A DNA stretch of 64,000 nucleotides, from positions 248,001 to 312,000 of the forward strand of contig JAWPHD010001145.1 of assembly GCA_037043455.1 (NCBI GenBank), given 5' to 3'. The first letter of the stretch is position 1, and every line of letters starts with the position of its first letter. The stretch comes from Cyrtodaria siliqua. Taxonomy: Eukaryota > Mollusca > Bivalvia > Adapedonta > Hiatellidae. The notes under the pieces were generated by a model. The model searched no databases, had not been told where the DNA came from, and saw only the letters and a list, made by a program, of their open reading frames with translations. The position numbers and the translations under genes were made by a program. Of this stretch, positions 32,908 to 44,059 are shown piece by piece.

Positions 32908-33369
32908 ATGAGTTACTGTATAAAAGAAAAAAAGGTTACTGAAAATGTTAATCCTAAGTATGTGTTAGCCAAAAATGGTAGAAAAATGTTAAGAGCAACT
33001 TGTGCATCTTGAGGTATTACTAAAACAAAGTTTGTTAAAAACACAGAAGGTGGAAATATTGATATTCATAAAGCTTTGCTCCCTTTGCTACCCAAAAAGG
33101 GGTTAACACTTCCTGGTTATAAATATTGCGGTCCTGGTAATCCACTTGATAGTGGAGAGCCGGTAAATGAGTTAGATGCTGTTTGTAAAGATCATGATTA
33201 TTGCTATGACGAAAATCCTAGTAATAAATCAACGTGTGATAAAAACATGCTTGCTGGTTTGAAATCTAGTAAGTCTAAAATTATCGGAGAAAAGATTGCT
33301 AAGAATTTGTTAGTCAAGCCTGTGATTAGTGCAAAATATAAACTAGGACTTGGAAACTCAAAAAACTAA
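32908..33369 (+). pseudogene. Zinc-ribbon (DUF5679-like) plus phospholipase A2, one stop
   Basis: From ATG 32908 the frame encodes a short ribbon-like part (SYCIKEKKV, then KNGRKMLRATCAS) and meets TGA at 33010-33012; the same frame continues through a linker into a PLA2 domain: calcium loop YCGPGN, then [12 protein letters not shown] with the catalytic His-Asp pair. This is the viral (parvovirus VP1-like) PLA2 type used to breach endosomal membranes. The stop falls where ribbon families keep a Cys. The frame ends beside an A-run just before the integrase, which suggests the two were once one open frame. Confidence 0.8.
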
Positions 33370-33377
33370 AAAAGGCG

Positions 33378-34316
33378 TTGAAATGGACTGACAAGTTAGC
33401 AGATGAACTTCATAAGCCTATACGAAGAAAGTTCACTCAACGCCGTGTGATTGTTAATGAAATTGATAAAATATGGTCTGCTGATTTGGTTGATATGCAA
33501 TCGTTTTCAAAGTATAACAAAGGTACTAAATATTTGCTTACTGTTATTGATGTATTTAGCAAATATGCTTGGGTTGTACCAGTTCCAAATAAAACTGGTT
33601 TAGAAATTACCAAAGCATTCCAACAGATAATCAGTACAGGAAGACAGTGTAAATTGTTGTGGGTTGACCAGGGTGTGGAGTTTTATAACAAGACGTTTAA
33701 GCAATTCCTCGATGATAATAATATCAAAATGTATCACACTTTTAATTTCGGAAAAGCTGTAGTAATTGAACGATTTAACAGGACATTAAAAGAAAAGATG
33801 TGGAAATATTTTACAGCTAACAATACAAATACATATTTAGATGTGCTTCAGGCGATGGTTGACAAGTATAATAATACAAAACATCGGAGTATTAAAATGA
33901 CACCGACTGAAGCAAGTGATGAGAAAAATAGAGGAACAGTGTATTTCAACTTGTATGGAAAGATGAAAAGTACTCAGATTAAGCCAAAGTTTAAAATAGG
34001 GGATAATGTTAGAATTAGTAAATATAAAAGAACGTTTGAGAAAGGTTATACCCCAAATTGGACCTAAGAAATATTTGTTGTTGATGAAATTCAAAACACA
34101 AATCCAGTGACATACAAAATAAAAGATTTAAACAACGAAAACATTGATGGAAGCTTTTATGAATTAGAAATGATAAAAGCAAAGCAATAAATATTCAGGA
34201 TTGAAAACGTTATACGACGTGATTACAAAAAGAAACGAGCATTGATTAAATGGAAGGGTTACAATGAGGATTTTAATAGTTGGGTCCCACTCAAGGATAT
34301 TGAAAATATTAAATAA
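33378..34316 (+). pseudogene. Retroviral-type integrase with chromodomain, two stops
   Basis: Inserts the element. N-terminal ADELHKPIRRKF, then the catalytic core with D36 (WSADLVDM), D97 (LWVDQGVEF) and E131 (VIERFNRTLK), numbering from the TTG at 33378; no ATG precedes it in frame. After an SH3-like part (KFKIGDNVRISKYKR) an in-frame TAA lies at 34065-34067 and another at 34188-34190. The same frame then encodes a chromodomain (FRIENVIRRDYKKKRALIKW, then W in NSWVPL), ending at 34314-34316. Chromodomains may direct insertion to particular chromatin; here the insertion site is satellite DNA. Confidence 0.92.
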
Positions 34317-34352
34317 GAGCTTAAAGATAATTATATATAGTATTATTATATA

Positions 34353-34625
34353 ATGGAACAAGAAAGATTAGAAAAGGTTTGCAGAAAACTTAACAATTTA
34401 AAAGATAAATATAGAAGAGAATTGATGAGAGGTAAGCAACTCCAAGTAGAATATGAGGTAGTCCGTGATGATTTTATGGACACCAAAAAAAGGCGATTGC
34501 TGGTTGAAATGGATAATTATGAACGTGAGCTTGATAAAAACAGAGAAGAGCTTCTAGCGATGATAAAGACTACTGCCCGGTTCCATCTGACTTTGCTTAA
34601 TGGGTTGCAAATGTTATGTTATTAA
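34353..34625 (+). CDS. Short coiled-coil protein running into the terminal repeat
   Basis: 90 residues, intact, almost wholly helical and charged (ERLEKVCRKLNNLKDKYRREL; ELDKNREELLAMI). From residue 68 it is encoded by the right terminal inverted repeat, so its last 23 codons are duplicated, without a gene, at the left end. ATG follows a tattattatata stretch; no TCTA. Function unknown; the position suggests a possible terminal-repeat-linked regulator, which is speculation. Confidence 0.55.
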   Translation: MEQERLEKVCRKLNNLKDKYRRELMRGKQLQVEYEVVRDDFMDTKKRRLLVEMDNYERELDKNREELLAMIKTTARFHLTLLNGLQMLCY

Positions 34626-34903
34626 AATGACAACCGGATTGATTAGTATCACAGAGAGTGGGGGTTTTGAGCGAGTTTCTTTTGGAAGGACCTCTCGAGT
34701 AGCTAATAGTATGCATCCGAGGCATCTGGCTCAGGTGTGACTTTATTTAAATAAAGGCATGCCTGGCTTCTAGCCTCAGGTGAGCTATTGTTAGTTTCTT
34801 GAGTGATCTTTTCGTAGCCTCAGATGAGCTATTGTTAGTTTCTTGAGTGAATCTTTTCGGGAGGAAAAAAAACTGTGCTCGAACCGCTACTCTCTATACT
34901 ACT
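34556..34903 (-). repeat. Polinton right terminal inverted repeat, 348 bp
   Basis: Reverse complement of 20162-20509 with one mismatch. It contains the 3' end of the coiled-coil gene and the same internal direct repeat and palindrome as the left copy. Confidence 0.97.
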
Positions 34904-34909
34904 CAGGAT
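34904..34909. repeat. Polinton target site duplication, right (caggat)
   Basis: Identical to 20156-20161; satellite sequence resumes directly behind it. Confidence 0.9.
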
Positions 34910-36880
34910 GAAGGGTATCATTTCAAGGTGGAGGGTCCCTAAATCAGGATGTAGGTTAAGAGTATCAAGATGTAGCGTAACTGTATCGTTGTGTGTGGTA
35001 CCAGTAGCAGAGTGAATATAAAAGTATCAGTATGTAGGACACTTGTGTCAGGATGTCGGCTAAAAGTATCGGTATTTAAGGTACCATTATCAGGATGTAT
35101 TGTACCAGTATTATGATGTATAGTAACAGTATCAGGATGCAGCTTATCAGTATGAAGATGAAGGGTACCAGTATCAGGATGAAGGCTGCCAGTATCAGGA
35201 TGAAGTATACCAGTAGCAGGATGAAGTATAACAGTAGCAGGATGAAGGCTGCCAGTATCAGGAGGAAGTATACCAGTAGCAGGATGAAGTATAACAGTAG
35301 CAGGATGAAGGCTGCCAGTATCAGGATGAAGTATACCAGTAGCAGGATGAAGTATAACAGTAGCAGGATGAAGGCTGCCAGTATCAGGAGGAAGTATACC
35401 AGTAGCAGGATGAAGTATACCAGTATCAGGATGAAGGCTGCCAGTATCAGGAGGATGTATACCAGTAGCAGGATGAAGTATACCAGTATCAGGATGAATG
35501 CTGCCAGTATCAGGAGGAAGTATAACAGTATCAGGATGAATTATACCAGTATCAGGATGAAGGCTGCCAGTATCAGGAGGAAGTATACCAGTAGCAGGAT
35601 GAAGTATACCAGTATCAGCAGAACGTATACCAGTATCTGGAGGAGGTATACCAGTATCAGGAGGAAATATACCAGTATCAGGAGGAAATATACCAGTATC
35701 TGGAAGAAGTATACCAGTATCAGGATGAAGTATACCAGTATCTGGAGGAAGTATACCAGTATCAGGATGAAGTATACCAGAATCAGGATTATGTGTTCCA
35801 GAAACAGGATGTAGGGTACCAGGAGCTAATGTAGGGAACCAGTATCAGGTTGTAATGCACCAGCATCAGGATGTAGAGTAACAGTAGCAAGATGTATGTT
35901 ATCAGTATCAGGATGTAGAATACCATGTCAGTATGTAGAGTAACACCATCATGATGTAGGGTACCAGTTTTAGAGTACCATTGTCAGGATGTAGTGTACT
36001 AGCATCAGGATGTAGAGTAACAGTAGCAAGATGTATGGTACCGGTATCAGGATGTAGAGTTCCATGTCTGTATGTAGAATACCAGCAGTATTATGTAAAG
36101 TATTAGTATCTAGATGTAGGGTACCAATATCACGAAACAAGTAATCATTATTAACTTGTAAGGTACCAATATCAGGATGTAGAGTACCAGTATCAGAATG
36201 AAGGGTACCAATATCAGTATGCAGGATACCAGTACCAAGTTGTAGTGTAACAGTATCAGGATGTAGAGAGTACCAATATCAGGATGAAGGGTACATTTCA
36301 AGGTAGAGGGTCCCTACATCAGGATGTAGGTTACAATTATCAGGATATAGCGTAACTGTATCGTTATGTGTTGTACCAGAAGCAGGGTGTAAGATAACAG
36401 TATCAGTATGGAGGACACTTGTGTCAGGATGTCGGCTTAAAGTATCGGTATTTAAGGTCCCATTATCAGGATGTATTGTACCAGTATTATGATGTATAGT
36501 AACAGTATCAGGATGCAGCTTATCAGTATGGGGATGAAGGGTACCGCTATCAGGATGTCACGTACCCATATCGTGATTTAGGTTACCAGTATCAGGATGT
36601 AGGATACCAGCATCAGGATGTAGAGTAGCAGTATCAGGATGTATGGTACCAGTATCAGGATGCATTATACCAGTATCAGGATGAAGGCTGCCAGTATCAG
36701 GAGGAAGTATACCAGTAGCATGATGAAGTATACCAGTATCAGGATGAAGTATACCAGAATCAGGATTATGTGTTCCAGAAACAGGATGTAGGGTACATGT
36801 ATCTGGGTAAAGCGTTATCGGGATGTACAGTACATTACAGTATCAGTATGTAGAATACCATTAGCTGTATGTAGGTTACC
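34910..36880. repeat. 21-bp satellite array, right part
   Basis: Continuation of the array interrupted by the Polinton. The block 35160-35600 is a cleaner higher-order form with a 63-bp unit (three 21-mers), most visible as the repeated agtataccagtagcaggatg and aaggctgccag words. Two segments here (about 35010-35160 and 36400-36540) are near copies of each other. Open frames are artefacts. Confidence 0.9.
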
Positions 36881-36887
36881 AGTATGC

Positions 36888-37640
36888 ATTGACACATATA
36901 AAGGATTTGCAGCAACTTTACCCATTGACACATATAAAGGACTTGCTGCAACTTTACCCATTGACACAAATAAAAGATTAGCTGCAACTTTACCCATTGA
37001 CACATATAAAGGATTTGCTGCAACTTTACCCATTGACACATATAAAGGATTTCCTGCAACTTTGCCCATTGACAAATATATAGGATTTCCTGTAACTTTA
37101 CCCATTGACACATATACATGTTTTGCTGCAACTTTACCCATTGACACATATAAATGATTTGCTGCTACTTTACCCATTGACACATAGAACGAATTTGCTG
37201 CAACTTTACCCATTGACACATAGAAAGGATTTGCTGCAACTTTACCCATTGACAAATATATAGGATTTGCTGAAACTTTACCCATTGCTACATATGAAGG
37301 ATTTGTTGCAACTTTACCCATTGACACATATAAATGATTTGCTGCAACTTTACCCATTGACACCTATAAAGGATTTGTTGCAGCTTTACCCATTGACAAA
37401 TATATAGGATTTGCTGCAACTTTACCCATTGACACATATAAATGATTAGTTGCAACTTTACCCATTGACACATATAAAGGATTTGATGCAACCTTACCCA
37501 TTGACACATATAAAGGTTTTGCAGCAACTTTACCCATTGACACATATAAAGGATTTATTGCAACTTTACCCATTGACACATATAACGGATAAAGGATTTG
37601 CTGCAACTTTACCCATTGACACATATAAAGGATTTGCTTC
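36888..37640. repeat. 36-bp minisatellite (tttacccattgacacatata)
   Basis: About 21 copies of a 36-bp unit, abutting the 21-bp array. On the minus strand it reads as a 12-residue MGKVAANPLYVS repeat without stops. No promoter or start context supports expression; the first copy follows satellite directly. 37641-37969 holds nothing recognisable. Confidence 0.9.
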
Positions 37641-37969
37641 AAATTCAGCTCAAGTATAGATAATGCAACAGTGTTATTTGTCATATATTTGAAAATAGCT
37701 TCCACTTAAAAATTCACCAGAAAAGGTGAGATCATAAGTCTTGTAAGACAGTTTTCGTTTGTTTATATGTCAAGGGTACAGCTGTTTTCCTTGATAGTTA
37801 CTCACAAAGTATACATGGATTCGAAAGTTGGAAAATGTTCATCAATAATCAATTAAAACGTATAACTTGATTGTATTTACTTGTTTACACAACCGTTGAC
37901 AGGCACTTGTAGACCTGTATATACCTTGTTAATATTTGTTTAACCATATCATGTATTATTTGTCAATGT

Positions 37970-38250
37970 AGCATGGTCAGTGACATTTCCTTTGATGAAT
38001 GCAGAGCATTAAATCTTTTAATTTAGGGTAACTAAAGGGGCGTGGCTACACCGTACTACAACTACCAGATATTGGAATTTAGAGTACGGTCTTTATGACG
38101 TCACAGTGTTACTCGGTACACCATGCTAAAAAAGAGATAGAGTCTGTCTCAGCTCGTTGGTTATTTATACACCTCGATGGGCTACGCCCATCTCGGTGTT
38201 TAAATAAAGCCAACGAGCTGAGACCAGACTCTATCTGTTACATAGTGTTA
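37970..38250 (+). mobile_element. MITE-like element with internal hairpin
   Basis: Starts gcatggtcagtgac and contains ggggcgtgg, cgtactacaactacc and tatgacgtcacagtgttac. It ends in a long hairpin: gatagagtctg, ctcagctcgttgg and acacctcg at 38135-38175 pair with 38190-38240 in reverse. A second copy lies at 62671-62870 and a diverged piece at 53690-53830. No coding content. Confidence 0.7.
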
Positions 38251-39966
38251 CCTATACATTGTATCGTACTCTTTAAAAATTGTTTTGCCATTGCTCATTT
38301 ACATCCGATTTCGCGCACCATATAAAGCTATTTGTGTCGCAATTCATTGTCTATACATACGACAACAAAATCGAATAGAAATTGGCTTTTCTTTTCTCAT
38401 CATAATTCTCTGTTCCAACAAAAATGGAGGGATATTAATGAATAACAGCAACTACGTCCTCGGAGGTTTATATGCAATTGGTTATAGTAAATCTGCTTAT
38501 ATTACCTACTGACCGTTCCAAGTCGGTAACCCTGTCTTCAACATTCTTTATGTTATGTATTGTCCTTTCATTGATGTTTTCAATATGCTCATATTTCGGT
38601 TTATATTGCAGTGCGGACACACGGTTCCATTGCGTATTATTGCTGTGGGACCATTTTTCTCATTTTCGCTTATTAAGAGTAGAAATCAACTATTCATATT
38701 CAGATAGGGACATTGGAAGTTGTCGGATCGGTATGATTATACAGTGAACTGAGTATACTAGTCTACACTCAGTACATTTGAAAACGCTACACTTGTGTTT
38801 TTTTAATTTCTAGAGATGTTAAAGAGCTAGAACAAAATGTTTTTTAACTGAAAGAAGTAGAACAACTGTTATGCAACTGTTTATGGGCCAAAGGGACTTG
38901 TGAATGAACATACAATACAACTTTGATTTGCCATTGAGCGTTTCAAGGCGGTAGCCCTATTGTCAATCCTGTTATGTTGGTGATGTCGAGTCTTCACTTT
39001 TAGTCATCTTTGAACTTGTTGTTTGTGTCTTTGCACGCTTTTGGTTGACTGTGGTCCTTGAATGCTGCATGTCCTGTTCGGCTTTTATATCTACTCAAAA
39101 AAACAGCGGACTTAAAATAATGGAAAATAAAATGTCTTTTTAAATGTGCTGAGTATATTAAAGTGAGACCATTAAATTCACATATAGGTTGCATTATTTC
39201 CCGCCATATCGGGGAGTGCTACATTGTGCCCATATAACTGATTTGTTTACACTGTTGTTTTAGCAAAACAAAATTAAAGAAAGACCCCAAATGTTATGCA
39301 TTGTTTTATTCTAATATTGCTTTTAAAAATGAATTACTCCATTTCTTTACAAAGTTATTGTACCTACTTAACCGGAAAGCCGTCTTTAGAAATATTTTTA
39401 ATAGATTTGTATTCGTATAATACACTGTAGTGACAACAAAATGTGCACCTTTCATTCGTTTAATACGTTTATTTAAAAGGCAGTACACAAACAAAAAACA
39501 CACACATTTATTTCTAACATCTTAATTGCCCATGTTCTACAACGTGCCTGTATTATTACAGTTGTATTAACAGAATATTCATTATTATTAAGTGTATGAT
39601 TTGATCATGTTATACAGCCATAGTAATATATGGTTAATTATATATAGAGAGAACATTGTATAGGAACTATTATGTACTGTGTAATATGATATAATTTAAA
39701 TCATTACTGAAAAGGGAATCGTTTGAAAGCAGCGAATACAAAATGAAATATAAAGCAGCAGACCCGGGTTTTACTGAGTCTGTTCATGAGAGGTAATATA
39801 ACGTGCATCACTTCTCACGCCTCCTAGCACCGGCTTAAGCTGTATTTTTCTTTAATACCTACTATATTAGGCACGGAACCGCGAATAATTTATAACACTA
39901 CTGATTAAGTTAAGATAGATAATTCTTTATGTAGATGCTTTTGATTGTCTTTTGTTAACGTATATG
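38251..39966. other. Mostly unique AT-rich sequence with one dispersed repeat
   Basis: 38925-39090 is a copy of the dispersed family described at 6790 (tttcaaggcggtagccctat, ttgtcaatcc, tggtccttgaatgct). Elsewhere I see nothing; the short frames lack motifs. Confidence 0.5.
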
Positions 39967-41135
39967 CAATCACTCTCCGTCGGCTGTAAGTGTTGTATGT
40001 AATTACGCTCCGTCGGCTATCTGTGTTGTATGTAATCACTCTCCGTCGGCTATCTGTGTTGTATGTAATCACTCTCCGTCGGCTATCTGGGTTGTATGTA
40101 ATCACTCTCCGTCGGCTATCTGGGTTGCATGTTATCACTCTCCGTCGGCTATCTGTGTTGTATGTTATCACTCTCCGTCGGATATCTGTCTTGTATGTAA
40201 TCACCCTCCGTCGGTTATCTTCGTTGTATGTAATCACTCTCAATCGGCTCTCTGTGTTGTATGTAATCATTCTCCGTCGGCTCTCTGTGTTGTATGTAAT
40301 CACTCTCCGTCGGCTATCTGGGTTGTATGTAATCACTCTCCACCGGCTATCTGGGTTGTATGTAATCACCCTCCGTCGGCTATCTGTGTTGTATGTAATC
40401 ACTCTCCGTCAGCTATCTGCGTTGTATGTAATCACTCTCCGTCGGTTCTCTGTGTTGTATGTAATCACCCTCCGTCGGCTATCTGGGTTGTATGTAATAA
40501 CCCACCGTCGGCTATCTGGGTTATATGTAATCACTCTCCGTCGGCTCTCTGTGTTGTATGTAATCACTCTGCGTCGGCTATCTGGGTTGTATGTAATCAC
40601 CCTCCGTCGGCTATCTGGGTTGTATCTGGGTTGTATGTAATCACTCTCCGTCGGCTCTCTGTGTTGTATGTAATCTCTCTCCGTCGGCTCTCTGGGTTGT
40701 ATGTAATCACCCTCCGTCGGCTATCTGGGTTGTATGTAATCACTCTCCGTCGGCTATCTGGGTTGTATGAAATCACTCTCCGTCGGCTCTCTGTGTTGTA
40801 TGTAATCGCTCTCCGTCGGCTATCTGGCTTGTATGTAATCACCCTCCGTCGACTATCTGGGTTGTATGTAATCACTCTGCGTCGGCTATCTGCGTTGTAT
40901 GTAATCACTCTCCGCCGGTTCTCTGCGTTGTATGTAATCACCCTCCGTCGGCTATCTGGGTTGTATGTAATCACTCTCCGTCGGCTATCTGCTTTGTATG
41001 TAATCACTCTCCGTCGGCTATCTGCGTTGTATGTAATCACTCTTCGTCGGCTATCTGGGTTGTATGTAATCACTCTCCGTAGGCTATCTAGGTTGTATGT
41101 AATCACTCTCCGTCGGCTATCTTGGTTGTATGCGT
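39967..41135. repeat. 33-bp minisatellite (tcactctccgtcggctatct)
   Basis: About 35 copies of a 33-bp unit ending gggttgtatgtaa. Frames are open on both strands (11-residue periods LYVITLRRLSG on plus and VITYNPDSRRR on minus). Copies differ mainly at the same few bases. No coding evidence beyond absence of stops, which the period explains. Confidence 0.92.
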
Positions 41136-41339
41136 TGTTGTAAATGGATTACTGTCGATGACTGGAATTGTTATGTAGTCAAGTGTATATATATAATTAT
41201 TTATGATTTCGTTATAAAAAGTTTAATGTTGTTATATAGTTCGTTGTCTTCCTAACGTCATTACTGACTGAAAATCACTGTCAGTAAGACGTAAAAGGTA
41301 ATATCTGACCTCCAAGATAGGCTGAATATCACTATATTT

Positions 41340-41770
41340 GGGATTTCATTCGATTCAACACACTCCAATATAAGTTGATCAACATTTTTCACTTGTTTTT
41401 AATCTGTTATGAGATTATGGTTCTAGTTGTATACTTACTTAACGTTGCTTTCGAACTCACCTTGTAGTAACTGCGGGGAGATCCACAACTCTGATTTACT
41501 CTTCAACCATCTACCACAACTATTTTAGTTGAATGACACAATATAGTAAGGTTTATCTCCCTTTAACCGATATGAAGTATCATTATACACACTTACGTGA
41601 TTTAACAAGATATTTAACTTTAATTATTATTAACAAGTTATGTCTCGTTTTATCCAACCTATAACTCAGGAAATATCACAATGCAACAACTTGCATTTAA
41701 TTTCATATCCATATCAACTACTATATGAAGGTTGTATTGGTTAACTAGCGTTACGTCTAAATCATTGGTA
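41340..41770 (+). repeat. Old, diverged copy of part of the 1.7-kb repeat unit
   Basis: Contains the same ordered words as the later tandem units: aatctgttat, gattactcttcaaccatcta-type phrases (in two pieces), ttgtagttgaatgacac-type, tccctttaaccgatat and acgtgatttaacaagatatt. Divergence is much larger. Another partial copy lies at about 44870-45105. Confidence 0.6.
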
Positions 41771-41782
41771 TTTTCTTAGGAA

Positions 41783-42135
41783 CTCCAAGGTCGAGAGGGT
41801 AAAGACGCTGCGTTTGAAACCTTCTCGACTCTCAAAGTTGCGGGTTTGAGTTCGACTTGAGAGAGGTGTTGCACCGTATATTACTCACGAGTCATGAACA
41901 GGCTCAGTAAAACCGAGTTTGCTACTTGTATCTCTTGTTTGTGTGTGTTGCTTCCATTGGATCCATTGTTCAGTATTTATTGCACGTGGGAAAGTGTCGA
42001 TCTTACGGATGTCAGGAATTATACAGTACTAGTTCCAGGAATATGTGGATGGTCGGCCTCCACCACTAAAATTCGCCAGCATACATAGCCTAAAATGTGC
42101 TGGAAAATACTATTAGACCTCAATCAAACAAACCC
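41783..42135 (+). mobile_element. tRNA-headed SINE (family C head, family A-like tail)
   Basis: Head aaggtcgagagggtaaagac with B-box-like gcgggtttgagttcgac, then a body (gagaggtgttgcacc, gagtcatgaacag) and a 3' part resembling family A (cggatgtcagg, tacagtactagttccagg, gtcggcctccaccac). The head is shared with 46296, 48035 and 49690. Confidence 0.6.
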
Positions 42136-42231
42136 TATAGAAGTTTAGTTGTCAATAGTCATTTTCTTCGGTAAATATGAGTTTTCAGAGATGTTATTCT
42201 AAGGAACTGTCTATAGATTTTATTTTATTTA

Positions 42232-43468
42232 CAGTCCACACTCAGTATCTCGAATTTTTAGGGACCAGAAAAAAAGTTCGAGTTATCCGTAGTTCGAATT
42301 AAACGATAATGGCATACTTGTTTTTTTTATTACCCCACCCACCTGTTTTACACTATGCATATACGTGTATATATTGCCGATATTTGCCGATTTTAATGAA
42401 ATACATGATTTCTTCCTTCATATATGTTGATGAATATGTTTCTTTTCATGTTAAAGCTATATAAGAAAACGTTTTGGTAATGAAATAAATCAGCAAAATA
42501 TTTATGATTTCATAATTTATTAAAAACAGAGAAAGGCATATACATGTATACAATGAAACAACGTTGTCAATATTGTCACAAATGCATTTCTATAAATAGA
42601 CGTTTAGATTTACACAGACAGTATATCGATTATGAGAAATCATATTTAAACGAAACAATTTACAATATCCAGGTCTATAAGTCTATGTTCTTTCGATGTT
42701 TTCACTATCTACTCTCTTAAAAAACGACATAATGTCACCTTGTTTTCTGCACACTTTTGACAAGTGCATGTTTGTAACGAATCTATCTAAGATTGCCATG
42801 GCTGGGAAAACCGACCTAGAATTTTCCTGTGTTTCAACAAAGGACGTTAACACTTCACATGCCTTTAACGCGCTGTCCATAGATGGTTTTGCCTCCGGAA
42901 TCTCCTCTTACATTAAACATTCGAATTTTATAGCAAAAAACAGAACATTGACAACTGCCACTCATAAATTAATTAGTTTTACGTTTCGTCCATGTCAAAT
43001 TAGTATAATTATTATAATTGTTTTAACCCACGCGATGGCCATTGTTTTAAATTAGCGTAAACAAACTTCCTCGTTAACAAGCCTTAATTTATCATGAAAA
43101 ATCAGAGACAACACAAGAAAATAAATTAACAAACATATCACCATGACTTATTTGTTACAGGTGAAATCATCTCAGCAATTATCACCTTTTGTTTGCTTCA
43201 CAATCAACTTCGACGCCGGCTTGTGTTTGATCAAACTTGCATTTGGCACTTTAATTGAACTTCGAATTAGCGAGAGTAAATTAATGTATAGATTCGTGTT
43301 TGGGACCAGAAAAATAGTTCGAATTATCCGATAATTCGAATTATCGAAATTCGACTTAAAAGAAGTCAAATTGCATAAAAATAGAAGGAATAAAATTGGG
43401 ACCGTGAAAAAAATTCGACTTAAGCGGAAATTCGAAATAAGCGAGTTTGAGTTACTGAGAGTAGACTG
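42232..43468. mobile_element. Decayed pogo/Tigger-type DNA transposon
   Basis: Inverted ends: cagtccacactcagtatctc at 42232 pairs with the reverse of 43446-43468 (cagtctactctcagtaactc), each flanked by TA. Inside are TTCGA-rich subterminal repeats (gttcgaattatccg, aattcgactta) typical of pogo/Tigger ends. A transposase C-terminus remnant is on the minus strand. The length of 1.24 kb implies large internal deletion. Confidence 0.75.
42683..42880 (-). pseudogene. Tigger-type transposase C-terminal remnant
   Basis: The frame reads ALKACEVLTSFVETQE, then AMAILDRFV, then KQGDIMSFFKRV. The FVETQE ... SFFK pattern is the C-terminal tail of Tigger/pogo transposases, which often ends in a PIP-box-like KIxxFF motif. 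DDE catalytic parts are absent. Confidence 0.65.
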
Positions 43469-43470
43469 TA

Positions 43471-44059
43471 TGTTCAAAAGCATTCATTAAGTTATGTATC
43501 CATAACACTATATGATTAATTATATATAGAGAACATTGTATACAAGTCGAACAGTACTTGAGTATTGTGTTTTTATTATATTGAAATGGATCCTTTGTAA
43601 GAAACGAATACAACACCAAATACAACAAGGAAGAACAATAGCATGCTTGTTTGTTATTTAGTGTGTCTACGAGGGGGTATTTCAGGTGCAACAGGAGGAA
43701 ATGGTTCACACCTTGTTGGGTTAATTCATTTCCATTGATATGTAATTATGACATCATTTTAACTAGCGATAAGTAGAAGGGAGTTGGTCAGTGTTAGTGA
43801 CCATTTGTTTTGAGTTAGGAGCTTATCATTAGGTTACAGTGTCCGTATTATACTTAAAATCCACAGAAATTAGGAACAACCCAACGACACACCATGCCCC
43901 GCACAAAAAACAACAAAAACAAACAAAAACTAGAAATTTATCCATAGTACTCGGATGCCCTCCACAATTTCACTATGCCATAGCATTTTGATATAGAATA
44001 TAAACACTGATAAACAGTTCAATGTTAGAACAAATCAAATGGAGAAAGTTGTAGATGAA
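43471..44059. other. No recognisable gene
   Basis: AT-rich sequence with a short aacaaaaac run near 43910. Nothing supported. Confidence 0.5.

Larger units (their letters stand above)
20162..34903. mobile_element. Polinton/Maverick (polintovirus) element, 14,742 bp
   Basis: Full-length element: 348-bp terminal inverted repeats that begin AG and end CT, a 6-bp target duplication, and the Polinton gene set (protein-primed polymerase B, retroviral-type integrase, FtsK/HerA-like packaging ATPase, adenain-like protease, penton and double jelly-roll capsid proteins). It is AT-rich with very short intergenic gaps, unlike the flanks. About ten stops or frameshifts disable six genes, while nine further genes are intact. 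Integrated copy; activity of this copy is unlikely. Confidence 0.97.

Noticed and set aside
36815..37705. Possible repeat protein MGKVAANPLYVS
   Set aside because: 36-bp minisatellite artefact; three frames are open and no promoter or conserved flank is visible.
39905..41143. Arg-rich and VITYN-repeat frames on both strands
   Set aside because: Explained by the 33-bp minisatellite; both strands open simultaneously.
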